Shown here: positions 45,153-53,737 of the stretch, piece by piece
Numbering within the stretch: position 1 is the first letter of the stretch
Layout of the letters: each line of letters begins with the position of its first letter
NCBI RefSeq assembly: GCF_900582625.1
Contig: NZ_UTIQ01000084.1
Coordinates: forward strand, 186,001 to 250,000
Reading direction: 5' to 3'
Length of the DNA stretch: 64,000 nucleotides
Source of the DNA: Pseudomonas viridiflava
Lineage (GTDB): Bacteria; Pseudomonadota; Gammaproteobacteria; Pseudomonadales; Pseudomonadaceae
The notes under the pieces: model-generated
What the model was told of the DNA's origin: nothing
Database searches by the model: none
Seen by the model: only the letters and a program-made list of their open reading frames with translations
Made by a program: the position numbers and the translations under genes

Positions 45153-45383
45153 TTAGTTCTTCCCTGTGACAGCCTGCAAACCAAAGACTCCGCCGCCCCG
45201 CCAAATTAAACAAGCCACGACAACCAACTCCGGAATCGTCGCACCAATGCTTAGTACTTCGAGCCTTTCAAGCCAAGTCTGATCATCTATCGACGCACAA
45301 AACTCACAGCTGTTTAAATAAGCAATTTTGTAAGTAAATTCATTCAAACAATAGGAATCAGGTCGACGTTCTTTTAATTTCAT
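45153..45383 (-). CDS. Small hypothetical membrane-associated protein (76 aa)
   Basis: From ATG 45383 with GAGG seven bases before. MKLKERRPDSYCLNEFTYKI, then three Cys (SCEFC) and one hydrophobic segment ATIPELVVVACLIW near the C-terminus. First gene of the minus-strand set 76aa-lipoC-lipoB. AT-richer than the core genes. Decayed second copy at 43310-43480. Confidence 0.6.
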   Translation of the reverse strand: MKLKERRPDSYCLNEFTYKIAYLNSCEFCASIDDQTWLERLEVLSIGATIPELVVVACLIWRGGGVFGLQAVTGKN

Positions 45384-45836
45384 ATAGAACCTCACGAGCA
45401 ATTAAGCAAAACCGCGTTCACACAGTTCCCACTCAAACATCCACGACTCCCACCGAAAACCAAGCACTTACATCTTTCCTGCACCGAACTAGACTTATGT
45501 CCCATGGCCCCCCCGTCCGATTTTCCCGACGATGGCCTTTCGATGAATTCAAGGCCACGGTCCGGACGCAGCGTTATGAGCAAGGCCAGTGAATTCGCCC
45601 AGGCGGGCAAGGTGGCGGTGCAGCAGAACATCCTCGGGTTGATGGAGTTTTTGCAGAAATTTCCGCCGTTTAATCAGATGGAAAACGCCCACTTGGGCTA
45701 CGTGCTTGAGAACTGCCAGCTGCGGTTTTATGGGGCGGGCGAAAGCATCCTCAAGCCCAGCGGCGGGCCGGTTCAGCACTTCTATATCGTCAAGCAAGGC
45801 CTGGTGGTCGGTGAGCGCCCGCACACGGCGCGGCGC
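45185..45836. repeat. Segmental duplication, right copy (left copy about 43300-43957)
   Basis: Two direct copies about 1.88 kb apart, each running from the 3' part of the 76-aa gene through the intergenic region into the first 260 bases of the DUF294 gene. The DUF294 part is about 97% identical by eye; the intergenic and small-gene parts are much more diverged. Between the copies lie the decayed gene remnants and lipoproteins B and C. Confidence 0.85.
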
Positions 45837-47510
45837 GGTACGGAAACCACGTTCGAGATCACCACCGGCGAGTGCTTTCCGCTGGCGGCGCTGCTGGGTG
45901 AACGGGCAACCCGCACGGAGCACTTAGCGGGCGAAGACACCTTCTGTTTGCTGCTCGGCAAAGACGCCTTTATCAAGGTGTTTGCGCTGTCTGCGCCTTT
46001 TCGCGATTTCGCTTTGCGCGGCGTTAGCAGCCTGCTCGATCAGGTGAATCAGCAGGTGCAGCGCCAGGCCGTCGCCACGCTGGGTGCGCAGTATTCGCTG
46101 GATACGCCGCTGCGCGAGTTGGCGATGCGCCAGCCGGTGACGTGCAGCGCCGACACGCCCATCAGCGCGGCCGTGCGGCTGATGCATGAGCTGCAAGTGG
46201 GCAGCATTGTGATCGTCGATAACGCGCACCACCCGACCGGCATTTTCACCCTGCGCGATTTGCGTTCGGTAGTCGCCGCCGGGGCGGAGAACCTGGGCGG
46301 GCCGATTGCCGATGTGATGATTCCGTCTCCCTTCCATCTGCCGCCCATGGCCAGCGCCTTTGACGCCGCCATCGCCATGACCGAGCGCCATATCGCCCAT
46401 GTTTGCCTGGTGGAAAACGGCGAGCTGCGCGGCGTGGTGTCCGAGCGCGACCTGTTTTCCCTGCAACGGGTCGACCTGGTGCACTTGGCGCGCACCATCA
46501 GCCACGCCAACCGGCTGGAGACGCTGGTGGCGCTGCGCAGTGATATTCACCAGTTGGTCGAACGCATGCTCGCCCACGGCGCATCGTCCACGCAGATCAC
46601 GCAAATCATCACGCTGCTCAACGACCACATGGTGTGCCGCGTCATTGAGCTGAGCATTGAACAACTGGGCGACCCCGGCGTGCCGTTTACCTGGCTGTGT
46701 TTCGGCAGCGAAGGGCGCCGGGAGCAGACGCTGCATACCGATCAGGACAACGGCATGCTGTTCGAGGCCAGCGACGCCGCCGACGCGGCGATCAAGCGCG
46801 GCAAGCTGCTGCCGCTGGCCGAGCGCATCAATCACAGCCTGGATAAATGCGGCTTCAGCCTGTGCAAGGGCGGCGTCATGGCCAGCAATCCGCAGCTGTG
46901 TTTGTCGCACTTGGAATGGTCGCGCCGCTTTAGCAGTTTTATTCGCGATGCCAGCCCGGAACATTTGTTGGCTTCGAGCATTTACTTCGACTTGCGCGCG
47001 GTGTGGGGGCCGGTGGAAGGCTGCGAAGTGCTGCGCCAGCAGATTCTGGTCGAGGTGGCGGACAACCAAATTTTCCAGCGCATGATGGCCGCCAACGCCT
47101 TGCGCAATCGCCCGCCGGTGGGGCGCTTCCGCGATTTTGTGGTGGCGCGCAGCGGCAGCGAAAAACACACGCTGGATTTAAAAGTGCAGGGGCTGACGCC
47201 GTTCGTGGATGGCGCGCGGCTGCTGGCCTTGGCCCATGGCATCAGCGCGGGCAATACGGTGCAGCGCTTGCGTGAGTTGATCGCCAAGGAGGTGATCGAC
47301 CCACTCGACGGCGCGGCGTACCAAGAGGCCTATCACTTTATTCAGCAAACCCGCATGCAGCAGCACCAGCAGCAGGCGCGCCAGCAACAGCGCTATTCAA
47401 ATCGCCTCGACCCCGACAGCCTCAACCACCTCGACCGGCGCATTTTGCGCGAGTCGTTCCGCCAGGCGCAGCGCCTGCAAAGCAGCCTGGCGCTGCGGTA
47501 TCAGCTATGA
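45576..47510 (+). CDS. Cyclic-nucleotide/CBS/DUF294 nucleotidyltransferase-like signalling protein
   Basis: 644 residues from ATG 45576 (MSKASEFAQAGK, the usual family start; upstream ATGs at 45504 and 45543 extend it). Domains: cyclic-nucleotide-binding (about 20-140), two CBS repeats (about 155-280), DUF294 nucleotidyltransferase-like domain with GSEGRREQTLHTDQDNGM (about 380-397) and a DUF294 C-terminal helical domain. Predicted to move nucleotides or modify a partner; no substrate known. Followed at 10 bases by a DnaQ-like exonuclease, a conserved pairing. Confidence 0.92.
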   Translation: MSKASEFAQAGKVAVQQNILGLMEFLQKFPPFNQMENAHLGYVLENCQLRFYGAGESILKPSGGPVQHFYIVKQGLVVGERPHTARRGTETTFEITTGECFPLAALLGERATRTEHLAGEDTFCLLLGKDAFIKVFALSAPFRDFALRGVSSLLDQVNQQVQRQAVATLGAQYSLDTPLRELAMRQPVTCSADTPISAAVRLMHELQVGSIVIVDNAHHPTGIFTLRDLRSVVAAGAENLGGPIADVMIPSPFHLPPMASAFDAAIAMTERHIAHVCLVENGELRGVVSERDLFSLQRVDLVHLARTISHANRLETLVALRSDIHQLVERMLAHGASSTQITQIITLLNDHMVCRVIELSIEQLGDPGVPFTWLCFGSEGRREQTLHTDQDNGMLFEASDAADAAIKRGKLLPLAERINHSLDKCGFSLCKGGVMASNPQLCLSHLEWSRRFSSFIRDASPEHLLASSIYFDLRAVWGPVEGCEVLRQQILVEVADNQIFQRMMAANALRNRPPVGRFRDFVVARSGSEKHTLDLKVQGLTPFVDGARLLALAHGISAGNTVQRLRELIAKEVIDPLDGAAYQEAYHFIQQTRMQQHQQQARQQQRYSNRLDPDSLNHLDRRILRESFRQAQRLQSSLALRYQL

Positions 47511-47520
47511 GCCTGCACAC

Positions 47521-48231
47521 ATGATGCCGTTCGACTGGCTGCGCCGCCGCCCCGCCGAGCCCATCGCCCAACCGTTATTGGACGCCTGCGCGCAACTGCC
47601 CGCGCCCGGCCAATGGCGCGACGTGCCGCTGCGCGAGCAGCGCTTCGTGGTGCTCGACCTGGAAACCAGCGGCCTGAACATGCAGCGCGATCAGGTGCTG
47701 TCCATCGGCGCCGTGGTGATTGAAGACGGCGCGATCAACCTCGGTCAGCAGTTCGAATGCACCCTGCAACGCCATGCGCAGCCGGTGAGTCCCAGCGTTC
47801 TCATTCATGGCATCGCGCCCAGCGCCTTGGCCGCTGGCGTGGTGCCCGCCGACGGCTTGCTGGCGTTTATGCAGTTTGTCGGCGACAGCCCGTTGCTGGC
47901 CTTTCATGCGCCGTTTGACCAACACATGCTGAGCAAAGCGTTAAAGCAGGAATTGGGCTACAGCCTGGAACACCGCTTCCTAGACGTGGCCGACCTGGCG
48001 CCGATGCTTTGCCCCGACATCACCCTGCGTCAGGCCGGCTTGGATGACTGGACCGAGCACTTTGGCCTCCAAGTGCAGCAACGCCACCACGCCAGTGCCG
48101 ACGCGCTGGTAACCGCAGAACTGGCGCTGATTCTGTTCAGCCGCGCGCGCCAGCAAGGGCTGCACAGCACGGCCGCGCTGGCCGATGCGCTCAGCCGCTG
48201 GCAACGGCGCCAGCAGCGACCCTCTCTGTAA
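47521..48231 (+). CDS. DnaQ-like 3'-5' exonuclease
   Basis: 236 residues of the DEDDh family. Exo I VVLDLETSGL (Asp, Glu), exo II HAPFDQHML (Asp) and exo III HHASADAL (His, Asp) are all present, so it should be active. Not the Pol III epsilon subunit itself (lacks the C-terminal binding tail); resembles PolC-type exonuclease paralogues. Co-transcribed with the DUF294 gene. Confidence 0.92.
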   Translation: MMPFDWLRRRPAEPIAQPLLDACAQLPAPGQWRDVPLREQRFVVLDLETSGLNMQRDQVLSIGAVVIEDGAINLGQQFECTLQRHAQPVSPSVLIHGIAPSALAAGVVPADGLLAFMQFVGDSPLLAFHAPFDQHMLSKALKQELGYSLEHRFLDVADLAPMLCPDITLRQAGLDDWTEHFGLQVQQRHHASADALVTAELALILFSRARQQGLHSTAALADALSRWQRRQQRPSL

Positions 48232-48304
48232 TCACGCGACAATGCAGCCCACATAAATAACCGACCGCGAACAATTGCGAGGCACAGGCACTCTCTGCAA
48301 TCAT

Positions 48305-48325
48305 ATGCGAATAATTCTCGATTTC
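48305..48325 (+). promoter_or_regulatory. Fur-box-like site
   Basis: ATGCGAATAATTCTCGATTTC, close to the Pseudomonas Fur site form GCGAATAATTCTCATTTGC. It lies 30-50 bases before the sigma factor gene, the expected place for iron repression of a fecI-type gene. Confidence 0.7.
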
Positions 48326-48356
48326 GCGTTTGTTCTGCTTTTGGGCGGTGAGTGCT

Positions 48357-48875
48357 GTGTCGGTTGGGGAATCCACAAACCACGAATTGGCGGGCGTGCT
48401 GTATCGCGATCATCGCGATTGGCTGCTCGGCTGGCTGCGTAGAAGCCTGAGCTGCCCGCATCGGGCTGAAGACCTCAGCCAGGACACGTTCGTGCGCATT
48501 CTGGGCAAACCCGAAGCCCTGCACATGCGCGAACCGCGCGCCCTGCTGACCACCATCGCCAAAGGCCTGCTGATCGACTATTTCCGCCGCAGCGCCCTGG
48601 AACGCACCTACCTCGACGAACTGGCCGCGCTGCCGGAAAGCGTGCATCCCGACATCGAAGAACAAGCCGTGGTGCTGGAATCGCTGCGCGCCATCGACCG
48701 CCTGCTCGGCACGCTTTCGAGCAATGCGCGCGCGGCCTTTCTCTACAACCGCATCGACAACCTCGGCCACGCCGAGATCGCCGAGCGCCTCGGGGTGTCG
48801 GTACCGCGCGTGCGTCAGTACCTGGCGCAGGGTTTGCGCCAGTGCTACATCGCGCTGTATGGCGAGCCGACATGA
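48357..48875 (+). CDS. ECF sigma factor, FecI-like
   Basis: RNA polymerase sigma factor for iron uptake, 172 residues from GTG 48357 (GGTGAG before it; other GTG at 48348). Sigma2 region HRAEDLSQDTFVRI and LLTTIAKGLLIDYFRR; sigma4 HAEIAERLGVSVPRVRQYLAQGL. Overlaps the FecR-like gene by four bases. Activated when the cognate receptor at 49948 binds its siderophore. Confidence 0.93.
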   Translation: MSVGESTNHELAGVLYRDHRDWLLGWLRRSLSCPHRAEDLSQDTFVRILGKPEALHMREPRALLTTIAKGLLIDYFRRSALERTYLDELAALPESVHPDIEEQAVVLESLRAIDRLLGTLSSNARAAFLYNRIDNLGHAEIAERLGVSVPRVRQYLAQGLRQCYIALYGEPT

Positions 48876-49846
48876 ACCGCAGCAGCGTATCGGCCAAGGT
48901 GCTCGATGAGGCCATCAGCTGGCAGCTGTGCCTCGGTTCCGGCGAAGCCAGCGAGCTTGAACGCGCTGAGTTCCATCTGTGGCATGCCGCCAGCGCCGAA
49001 CACGCCCGCGCCTGGGCGCAACTCAGCGGCCTGGATCAACACTTCACCAACGTCAGTAGCCAGCCGGCTCGCCGCGCCCTGGTGCGCGCCGCCGGTTCTG
49101 GCAAAAGTCGCCTGCGCAGCGGCGGCGTTCTCGGGGTTGTGCTCGGCGCGGTTCTGGGCCTGGCCCTGGCGCACCAGCAGCGCCCACTCGGTGACTGGCT
49201 GGCCGACGAGCGCACCGCGCCGGGCGAGCAGCGCCAAGTGGAATTGCCCGACCACAGCACCGTGCGCCTCAACAGCCGCAGCGCGCTGGACATCGACTTC
49301 AACCCGCAACAGCGCCGCCTGTTTCTGCGCAGCGGTGAAATTCTGGTGGAAACCGCCCACGGCGACGCCCGGCCTTTTATCGTCGCCACCCGCAACGGCG
49401 AACTGCGCGCGTTGGGCACGCGCTTTCTGGTGCGCCAGGAGCCAACCGGCACGCGCCTGATCGTGTTGCAATCGGCGGTAGCCGCGCGCCCGGCGCAAGC
49501 GGCAGCTGAAACAGATGTCATCCAGCAAGGCCAGCAAGTGCTGATGGCCACCGACACGCTGGGCCAGGTAAACGCCGCACCCGCCACCGCCGACGCCTGG
49601 ACCCACGGCATGTTGGTGGTGGAAAACATGCGCCTGGCCGACCTGCTCGAGCAACTGAGCGACTACCGCGAAGGCTTTCTCAGCGCCGACCCGCAAGTCG
49701 CCGACCTGCGCATTAGCGGAAGTTTCCCCCTGCGCAATACCGACCTGGCCCTGGCCGCGTTGCCGCCCAGCCTGCCGGTGCAAATCGAGCGGCGCACCGA
49801 CTGGTGGGTGCGCGTGGTGCCAGCGCCCATCGCGGAAAAACCCTGA
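48872..49846 (+). CDS. FecR-like anti-sigma/sigma regulator
   Basis: 324 residues from ATG 48872. The N-terminal cytoplasmic part with WQLCLGSGEASELERAEFHLWH (DUF4880) binds the sigma factor; one TM at about 90-108 (GVLGVVLGAVLGLALAH); a periplasmic FecR domain with RQVELPDHSTVRLNSRSALD. Passes the signal from the TonB receptor to the sigma factor. Confidence 0.94.
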   Translation: MNRSSVSAKVLDEAISWQLCLGSGEASELERAEFHLWHAASAEHARAWAQLSGLDQHFTNVSSQPARRALVRAAGSGKSRLRSGGVLGVVLGAVLGLALAHQQRPLGDWLADERTAPGEQRQVELPDHSTVRLNSRSALDIDFNPQQRRLFLRSGEILVETAHGDARPFIVATRNGELRALGTRFLVRQEPTGTRLIVLQSAVAARPAQAAAETDVIQQGQQVLMATDTLGQVNAAPATADAWTHGMLVVENMRLADLLEQLSDYREGFLSADPQVADLRISGSFPLRNTDLALAALPPSLPVQIERRTDWWVRVVPAPIAEKP

Positions 49847-49852
49847 AAAACC

Positions 49853-49879
49853 GGCTGCTGAAAATATTTTCAGGCAGCC
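49853..49879 (+). other. Intercistronic hairpin between fecR-like and receptor genes
   Basis: GGCTGC-TGAAAATATTTTCA-GGCAGCC: a long imperfect dyad with AT-rich centre but no T run directly after it. It could stabilise or attenuate the receptor mRNA, or hold a sigma-factor promoter region. Confidence 0.5.
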
Positions 49880-49947
49880 CTATCACTTTTTGATTTTGCT
49901 TCGGCATAGGGGCATTGAGATTAATTCCTGCTTGGGAGCCGCTCGCA

Positions 49948-52362
49948 ATGTCGAAGTCCGCCGTCACCTTGTTCCGCCCCACGTTACTGGCCGCTGCCCT
50001 GGCATTCGCCAGCCTGCCAGCCCTCGCCGCCGACACCGCCGCCGTGCGCAGCTACCAACTGCCGGCCGCGCCATTGGCCAGCACCCTGAACCAGATCGCC
50101 AGCCAAGCCGGCGTAGTGCTGAGCATCGACCCCAGCCTGACTGCCGGCAAAACCGCGCAGCCGGTGCAAGGCCAGTACGACGCGCAAACGGCGTTGCGTC
50201 AGGCGTTGCGTGGTAGTGGGCTGACGTTGGTGGCCAATAGTGCGGGCACGTTTAGTCTGGCGCCGGCTGCGACCGATGAAATGACCCTGCCTGCCACCGA
50301 CATCAATGCCTCGGGCATTCTTGATGGCAGCGCCGACTCCGGCTACCGCACCGAATCGATCAAAAACGTCGGCGCGCTCGGCGGCATGAGCCTGCAAGAC
50401 ACGCCGTACTCCATCAGCGTCGTCTCCAAAGAAATGCTGCAAAACACCCAAACCACCTCCACCGACGACGTGTTCAAGCGCAACCCGTTTACGCAGCTGT
50501 ACTCGCCGAAAAACGCCGGCTACGCCAGCGCCGTAGCTATTCGTGGTTTCAGCAGCGCGGGGAACTTGAGCATTGCCAACGACGGGTTGCGGTTTAGCAC
50601 CGGCTACGACGCTGGCAACTACGTTGAGGAAATGGAGCAGATCGAGATTCTCACCGGTCTGAGCGGCTTCCTTTACGGCCCCGGCAACCCGGGCGGCCTG
50701 GTCAATTACGTGCTCAAACGCCCCACTGCCGAACGCTACAACAGCGTGACCCTGGGCAATGCCGGTGGTGAAAACTACTACCTGCATGGGGATTTCGGCG
50801 GCCCTATCGACGATGCCGGCGTGTTCGGTTATCGCTTGAACGTGCTGACGCAAGACGGCGAGACCGCCATCGACATGCAGAAGCGCCGTCGTGAAATGAT
50901 CACCCTGGCGCTGGATTGGAACGTGAGCGATGACTTGCTGGTGCAGTTCGATACGTCGCACAAGAAGAGCGAAACCCGTGGGTTGAATAGCTACTGGTAC
51001 ATCGCCGACGACGCCAACGGCAACAGCCGTCGCCCGGACGCCAGCGACCTCAGCAATGACAAGTTGTACAGCCAACGCTGGGCATTCTCCGACACCGAGC
51101 AGGACCGCGTTGGTTCGCGCTTCAACTGGCGTATCAATGACATCTTCACCCTGCGCGGTGCGGTTGCTTATGCGGAGTACACCGAAGAGTACGTTTACAC
51201 CGGCCCGACCATCGACGCATTCAACGCACCCACGCGTGGTACTTACTCGCAGCCGTTGTATGCGTTCGCTCCGGTTGAAAATGAGGAAACCTCTTCCTAC
51301 CTATTCCTCGACTCGATGTTCGACACCGGCCCGCTTAACCACAAGGTTACCGTGGGCTATCAAGGCAACAACGTCCGCACTCGCCAATACACCGACCACA
51401 TCGACTTTGCCTACCAGTGGCAATCAGTGGTCGGCACACCGCCACTGAGTCAAACGCCGCAGGTTTCCAAACCGGGCTACAGCATCGGCAATGGCGATCA
51501 GCGCCTAGCTTCCACCAGTGAAACCAACAGCGTGCTGATCGGCGACGTAATTACCCTGAACCCGCAATGGTCGACTGTCCTGGGCGTTACTCATTCCAGC
51601 ATTGAGACCTTTGCCAACGACTTCATTTATGGCGGCGGAATTACCGAATACGACAAGAGCAAGACCTCACCGAACATCTCCCTTATCTACAAACCGGCGC
51701 CGTGGTTGACCACGTACGCGACCTACATTGAAGGTCTAGAGGGCGGTGGCATGGCGCCGAACGGTTCCCAGGGTGTTACGCCGGGCACAGCCTTGCCGCC
51801 CGAGGTCAGCGAGCAATATGAAATCGGCGCCAAAGCGACGTGGGGCGACGCGCTGTTTACCCTGGCGCTGTTCGATATCGACAAGCCGAACTACATCACC
51901 AACTTCGTCTACACGCCAAACGGACGCCAAAAGAATCGCGGTGTCGAATTTGGTATCACCGGCAAGGTGCTGCCTGAATTGACAGTGGTGGGCGGCGTCA
52001 CCGTGCTGGACGCTGAGTTAGCCAAGACCAATAACGCCGCCAATGATGGCAATAAACCTACCAACGTCGCTTCCCGCCTTGCGAAGGTGTACGCCGAGTA
52101 CGATGTCACCGCCATTCCCGGCGTAGCCGTGACGGGCGGTGCTTACTACACCGGCAAGCAATACACCGATGAAGCCAACCGCCACGACATTCCGTCCTTC
52201 ACCACCTTCGACCTCGGCGCCCGCTACGCCATGCCGGTGGCTGACAACAAGCTGACCTTGCGCGCCAACGTCAGCAACCTGGCCAACAAGGAATACTGGC
52301 TGAACAGCTACTACCTGGGCGACCCGCGCACCCTGACGTTCTCGGCTCAGTTGGAGTTCTAA
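49948..52362 (+). CDS. TonB-dependent siderophore receptor with signalling domain
   Basis: Outer-membrane iron-siderophore transducer, 804 residues from ATG 49948 (GGGAG nine bases upstream). Signal peptide to about residue 28; STN domain (about 40-95: YQLPAAPLASTLNQIASQAGV), TonB box region near TDEMTLPATD, plug (GGMSLQDTPYSISVVSKEML to RPTAERY), 22-strand barrel ending in FSAQLEF. The STN domain binds FecR. Ferric-siderophore specificity cannot be read; length and plug are FpvA/FoxA-like. Confidence 0.95.
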   Translation: MSKSAVTLFRPTLLAAALAFASLPALAADTAAVRSYQLPAAPLASTLNQIASQAGVVLSIDPSLTAGKTAQPVQGQYDAQTALRQALRGSGLTLVANSAGTFSLAPAATDEMTLPATDINASGILDGSADSGYRTESIKNVGALGGMSLQDTPYSISVVSKEMLQNTQTTSTDDVFKRNPFTQLYSPKNAGYASAVAIRGFSSAGNLSIANDGLRFSTGYDAGNYVEEMEQIEILTGLSGFLYGPGNPGGLVNYVLKRPTAERYNSVTLGNAGGENYYLHGDFGGPIDDAGVFGYRLNVLTQDGETAIDMQKRRREMITLALDWNVSDDLLVQFDTSHKKSETRGLNSYWYIADDANGNSRRPDASDLSNDKLYSQRWAFSDTEQDRVGSRFNWRINDIFTLRGAVAYAEYTEEYVYTGPTIDAFNAPTRGTYSQPLYAFAPVENEETSSYLFLDSMFDTGPLNHKVTVGYQGNNVRTRQYTDHIDFAYQWQSVVGTPPLSQTPQVSKPGYSIGNGDQRLASTSETNSVLIGDVITLNPQWSTVLGVTHSSIETFANDFIYGGGITEYDKSKTSPNISLIYKPAPWLTTYATYIEGLEGGGMAPNGSQGVTPGTALPPEVSEQYEIGAKATWGDALFTLALFDIDKPNYITNFVYTPNGRQKNRGVEFGITGKVLPELTVVGGVTVLDAELAKTNNAANDGNKPTNVASRLAKVYAEYDVTAIPGVAVTGGAYYTGKQYTDEANRHDIPSFTTFDLGARYAMPVADNKLTLRANVSNLANKEYWLNSYYLGDPRTLTFSAQLEF

Positions 52363-52398
52363 GCCGCTCCCTCAGCCTGCATACCATTCGCTACCGCT

Positions 52399-52563
52399 AT
52401 CGAGGCTAAAGCCTCTCCTACAGGTTTCACATTTCCTGTGGGAGAGGCTTTAGCCTCGATGCGTTTAGGCCTTTTGGGCGCCCGTGACATGCACCACCGC
52501 TATCGAGGCTAAAGCCTCTCCTACAGGTTTCTCATTTCCTGTGGGAGAGGCTTTAGCCTCGAT
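52399..52563. repeat. Two tandem copies of a long REP-type hairpin
   Basis: Each copy reads ATCGAGGCTAAAGCCTCTCC-TACAGG, a short loop, then CCTGTGGGAGAGGCTTTAGC-CTCGAT, so about 62 bases form one long stem. Copies at 52399-52460 and 52502-52563, 103 bases apart, differ by one or two bases and are both preceded by CCGCT. They lie between the receptor and the GST gene and may act as a transcription barrier. Confidence 0.85.
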
Positions 52564-52663
52564 GCGTTTGCGGCCAGAACCGACAACTGTCGTGCCTGCG
52601 CTTGGCGCCTGGCGGCGTGGCGCTGTAGGGTTAGCGCCTCGCCTTTAACTTGAGAATCGCGCC

Positions 52664-53293
52664 ATGTCCGCTGCCACCATGAAGCTGTTCCACAACCCCG
52701 CCTCGCCGTTCGTGCGCAAGGTGCTGGTGGTTCTCCACGAGACCGGCCAGCAGGAGCGTGTCGAGCTTGAAACCGTGTTGCTGACACCGACCAACCCCAA
52801 CGCCGCTGTTATCGCCCATAACCCGGCGGGCAAGATTCCGGCGCTGCGCCTGGACGATGGTTCGCTGCTGCACGACAGCCGCGTGATCGTCGATTTCCTC
52901 GACCACCAGCACGTCGGCGAACCGCTGATTCCGCGCGACGGTGCCAGCCGCTGGCGGCGGCTGACATTGGCCTCGCTGGCCGATGCGGTGATGGATGCGG
53001 CGGTGCTGATCCGCTACGAACTTGCCACGCGCCCGCAGGACAAACACTGGGCTGAATGGCTCGACGCTCAGCAGGCAAAAATCGTCCGCGCCCTGGGCGA
53101 GTTCGAAGAAGCGGCTGGCGCCGAGTTACCGAGTCGCTTCGACGTGGCCGCCATCGGCATCGCCTGCGCCCTGGGTTACCTCGACTTCCGCCAGCCGGAC
53201 TTCGACTGGCGCAAACAATTCCCCACCCTGGCCACCTGGTACGCCGACGTCAGCCAACGCCCCTCGATGCTGGCGACTCAGCCGCCGGTTTGA
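52664..53293 (+). CDS. Glutathione S-transferase family protein
   Basis: 209 residues; N-terminal thioredoxin-like domain KLFHNPASPFVRKVLVVLHETG and PALRLDDGSLLHDSRVIVDFLD (cis-Pro and the Ser/Arg glutathione contacts), helical C-terminal domain. Start at ATG 52664; ATG 52679 is a shorter choice with equal likeness. Substrate unknown. Confidence 0.9.
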   Translation: MSAATMKLFHNPASPFVRKVLVVLHETGQQERVELETVLLTPTNPNAAVIAHNPAGKIPALRLDDGSLLHDSRVIVDFLDHQHVGEPLIPRDGASRWRRLTLASLADAVMDAAVLIRYELATRPQDKHWAEWLDAQQAKIVRALGEFEEAAGAELPSRFDVAAIGIACALGYLDFRQPDFDWRKQFPTLATWYADVSQRPSMLATQPPV

Positions 53294-53307
53294 TAAGCCC
53301 GCTCTCT

Positions 53308-53361
53308 CGTAGGTTGGGTCGGTCCGCGTTCGGTGCGCCGAAGGCGAAGCCCAACCTACGA
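53308..53361. repeat. Inverted repeat element
   Basis: TCGTAGGTTGGGT ... AGCCCAACCTACGA, 13-base ends in inverted order about 28 bases apart (centre GTTCGGTGCGCCGAAGGC, itself dyadic). The same CGTAGGTTGGG/CCCAACCTACG sequence recurs at 61145-61179 and 61398-61433. A dispersed intergenic repeat. Confidence 0.65.
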
Positions 53362-53430
53362 AAAGCATTGCAATCTGACGCGCCAACTGGTGCCCAACCT
53401 GCGCATCTTCTCGCAACCCCACGTGCCCGC

Positions 53431-53733
53431 TCATTTGCTCATGCTCATGCGAAACAACCCGGCGCCGACCAGCAGGGCGACTTGCCCCAGCGCTGCGCAC
53501 ATTTGCAGAAACGAGCGCACGGAGGCGTTTTCGACGGCGTCCGGAGCGCCGGTCAGGCTGACCCAGAAGCCTTCCGGCAACACCACCAGCGCGAGGTGCG
53601 CCAGGGGCTTGCCGGTGAGCACGATGAGGTTGATCACGTCGAAGCGCTGGGCAAACATCAGGCCCACCAGAATCAGCAGGGCGACGAACATACCCAAGGC
53701 CAGACAGGCGCCAAATTGCAGGACGATGCGCAT
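53431..53733 (-). CDS. Small membrane protein downstream of creD
   Basis: 100 residues from ATG 53733. Three hydrophobic stretches (LQFGACLALGMFVALLILVGLMF, HLALVVLPEGFWVSL, ALGQVALLVGAGLF). Follows creD by four bases, so part of the same transcript. Not recognised; may be a CreD accessory. Confidence 0.7.
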   Translation of the reverse strand: MRIVLQFGACLALGMFVALLILVGLMFAQRFDVINLIVLTGKPLAHLALVVLPEGFWVSLTGAPDAVENASVRSFLQMCAALGQVALLVGAGLFRMSMSK

Positions 53734-53737
53734 GGCG

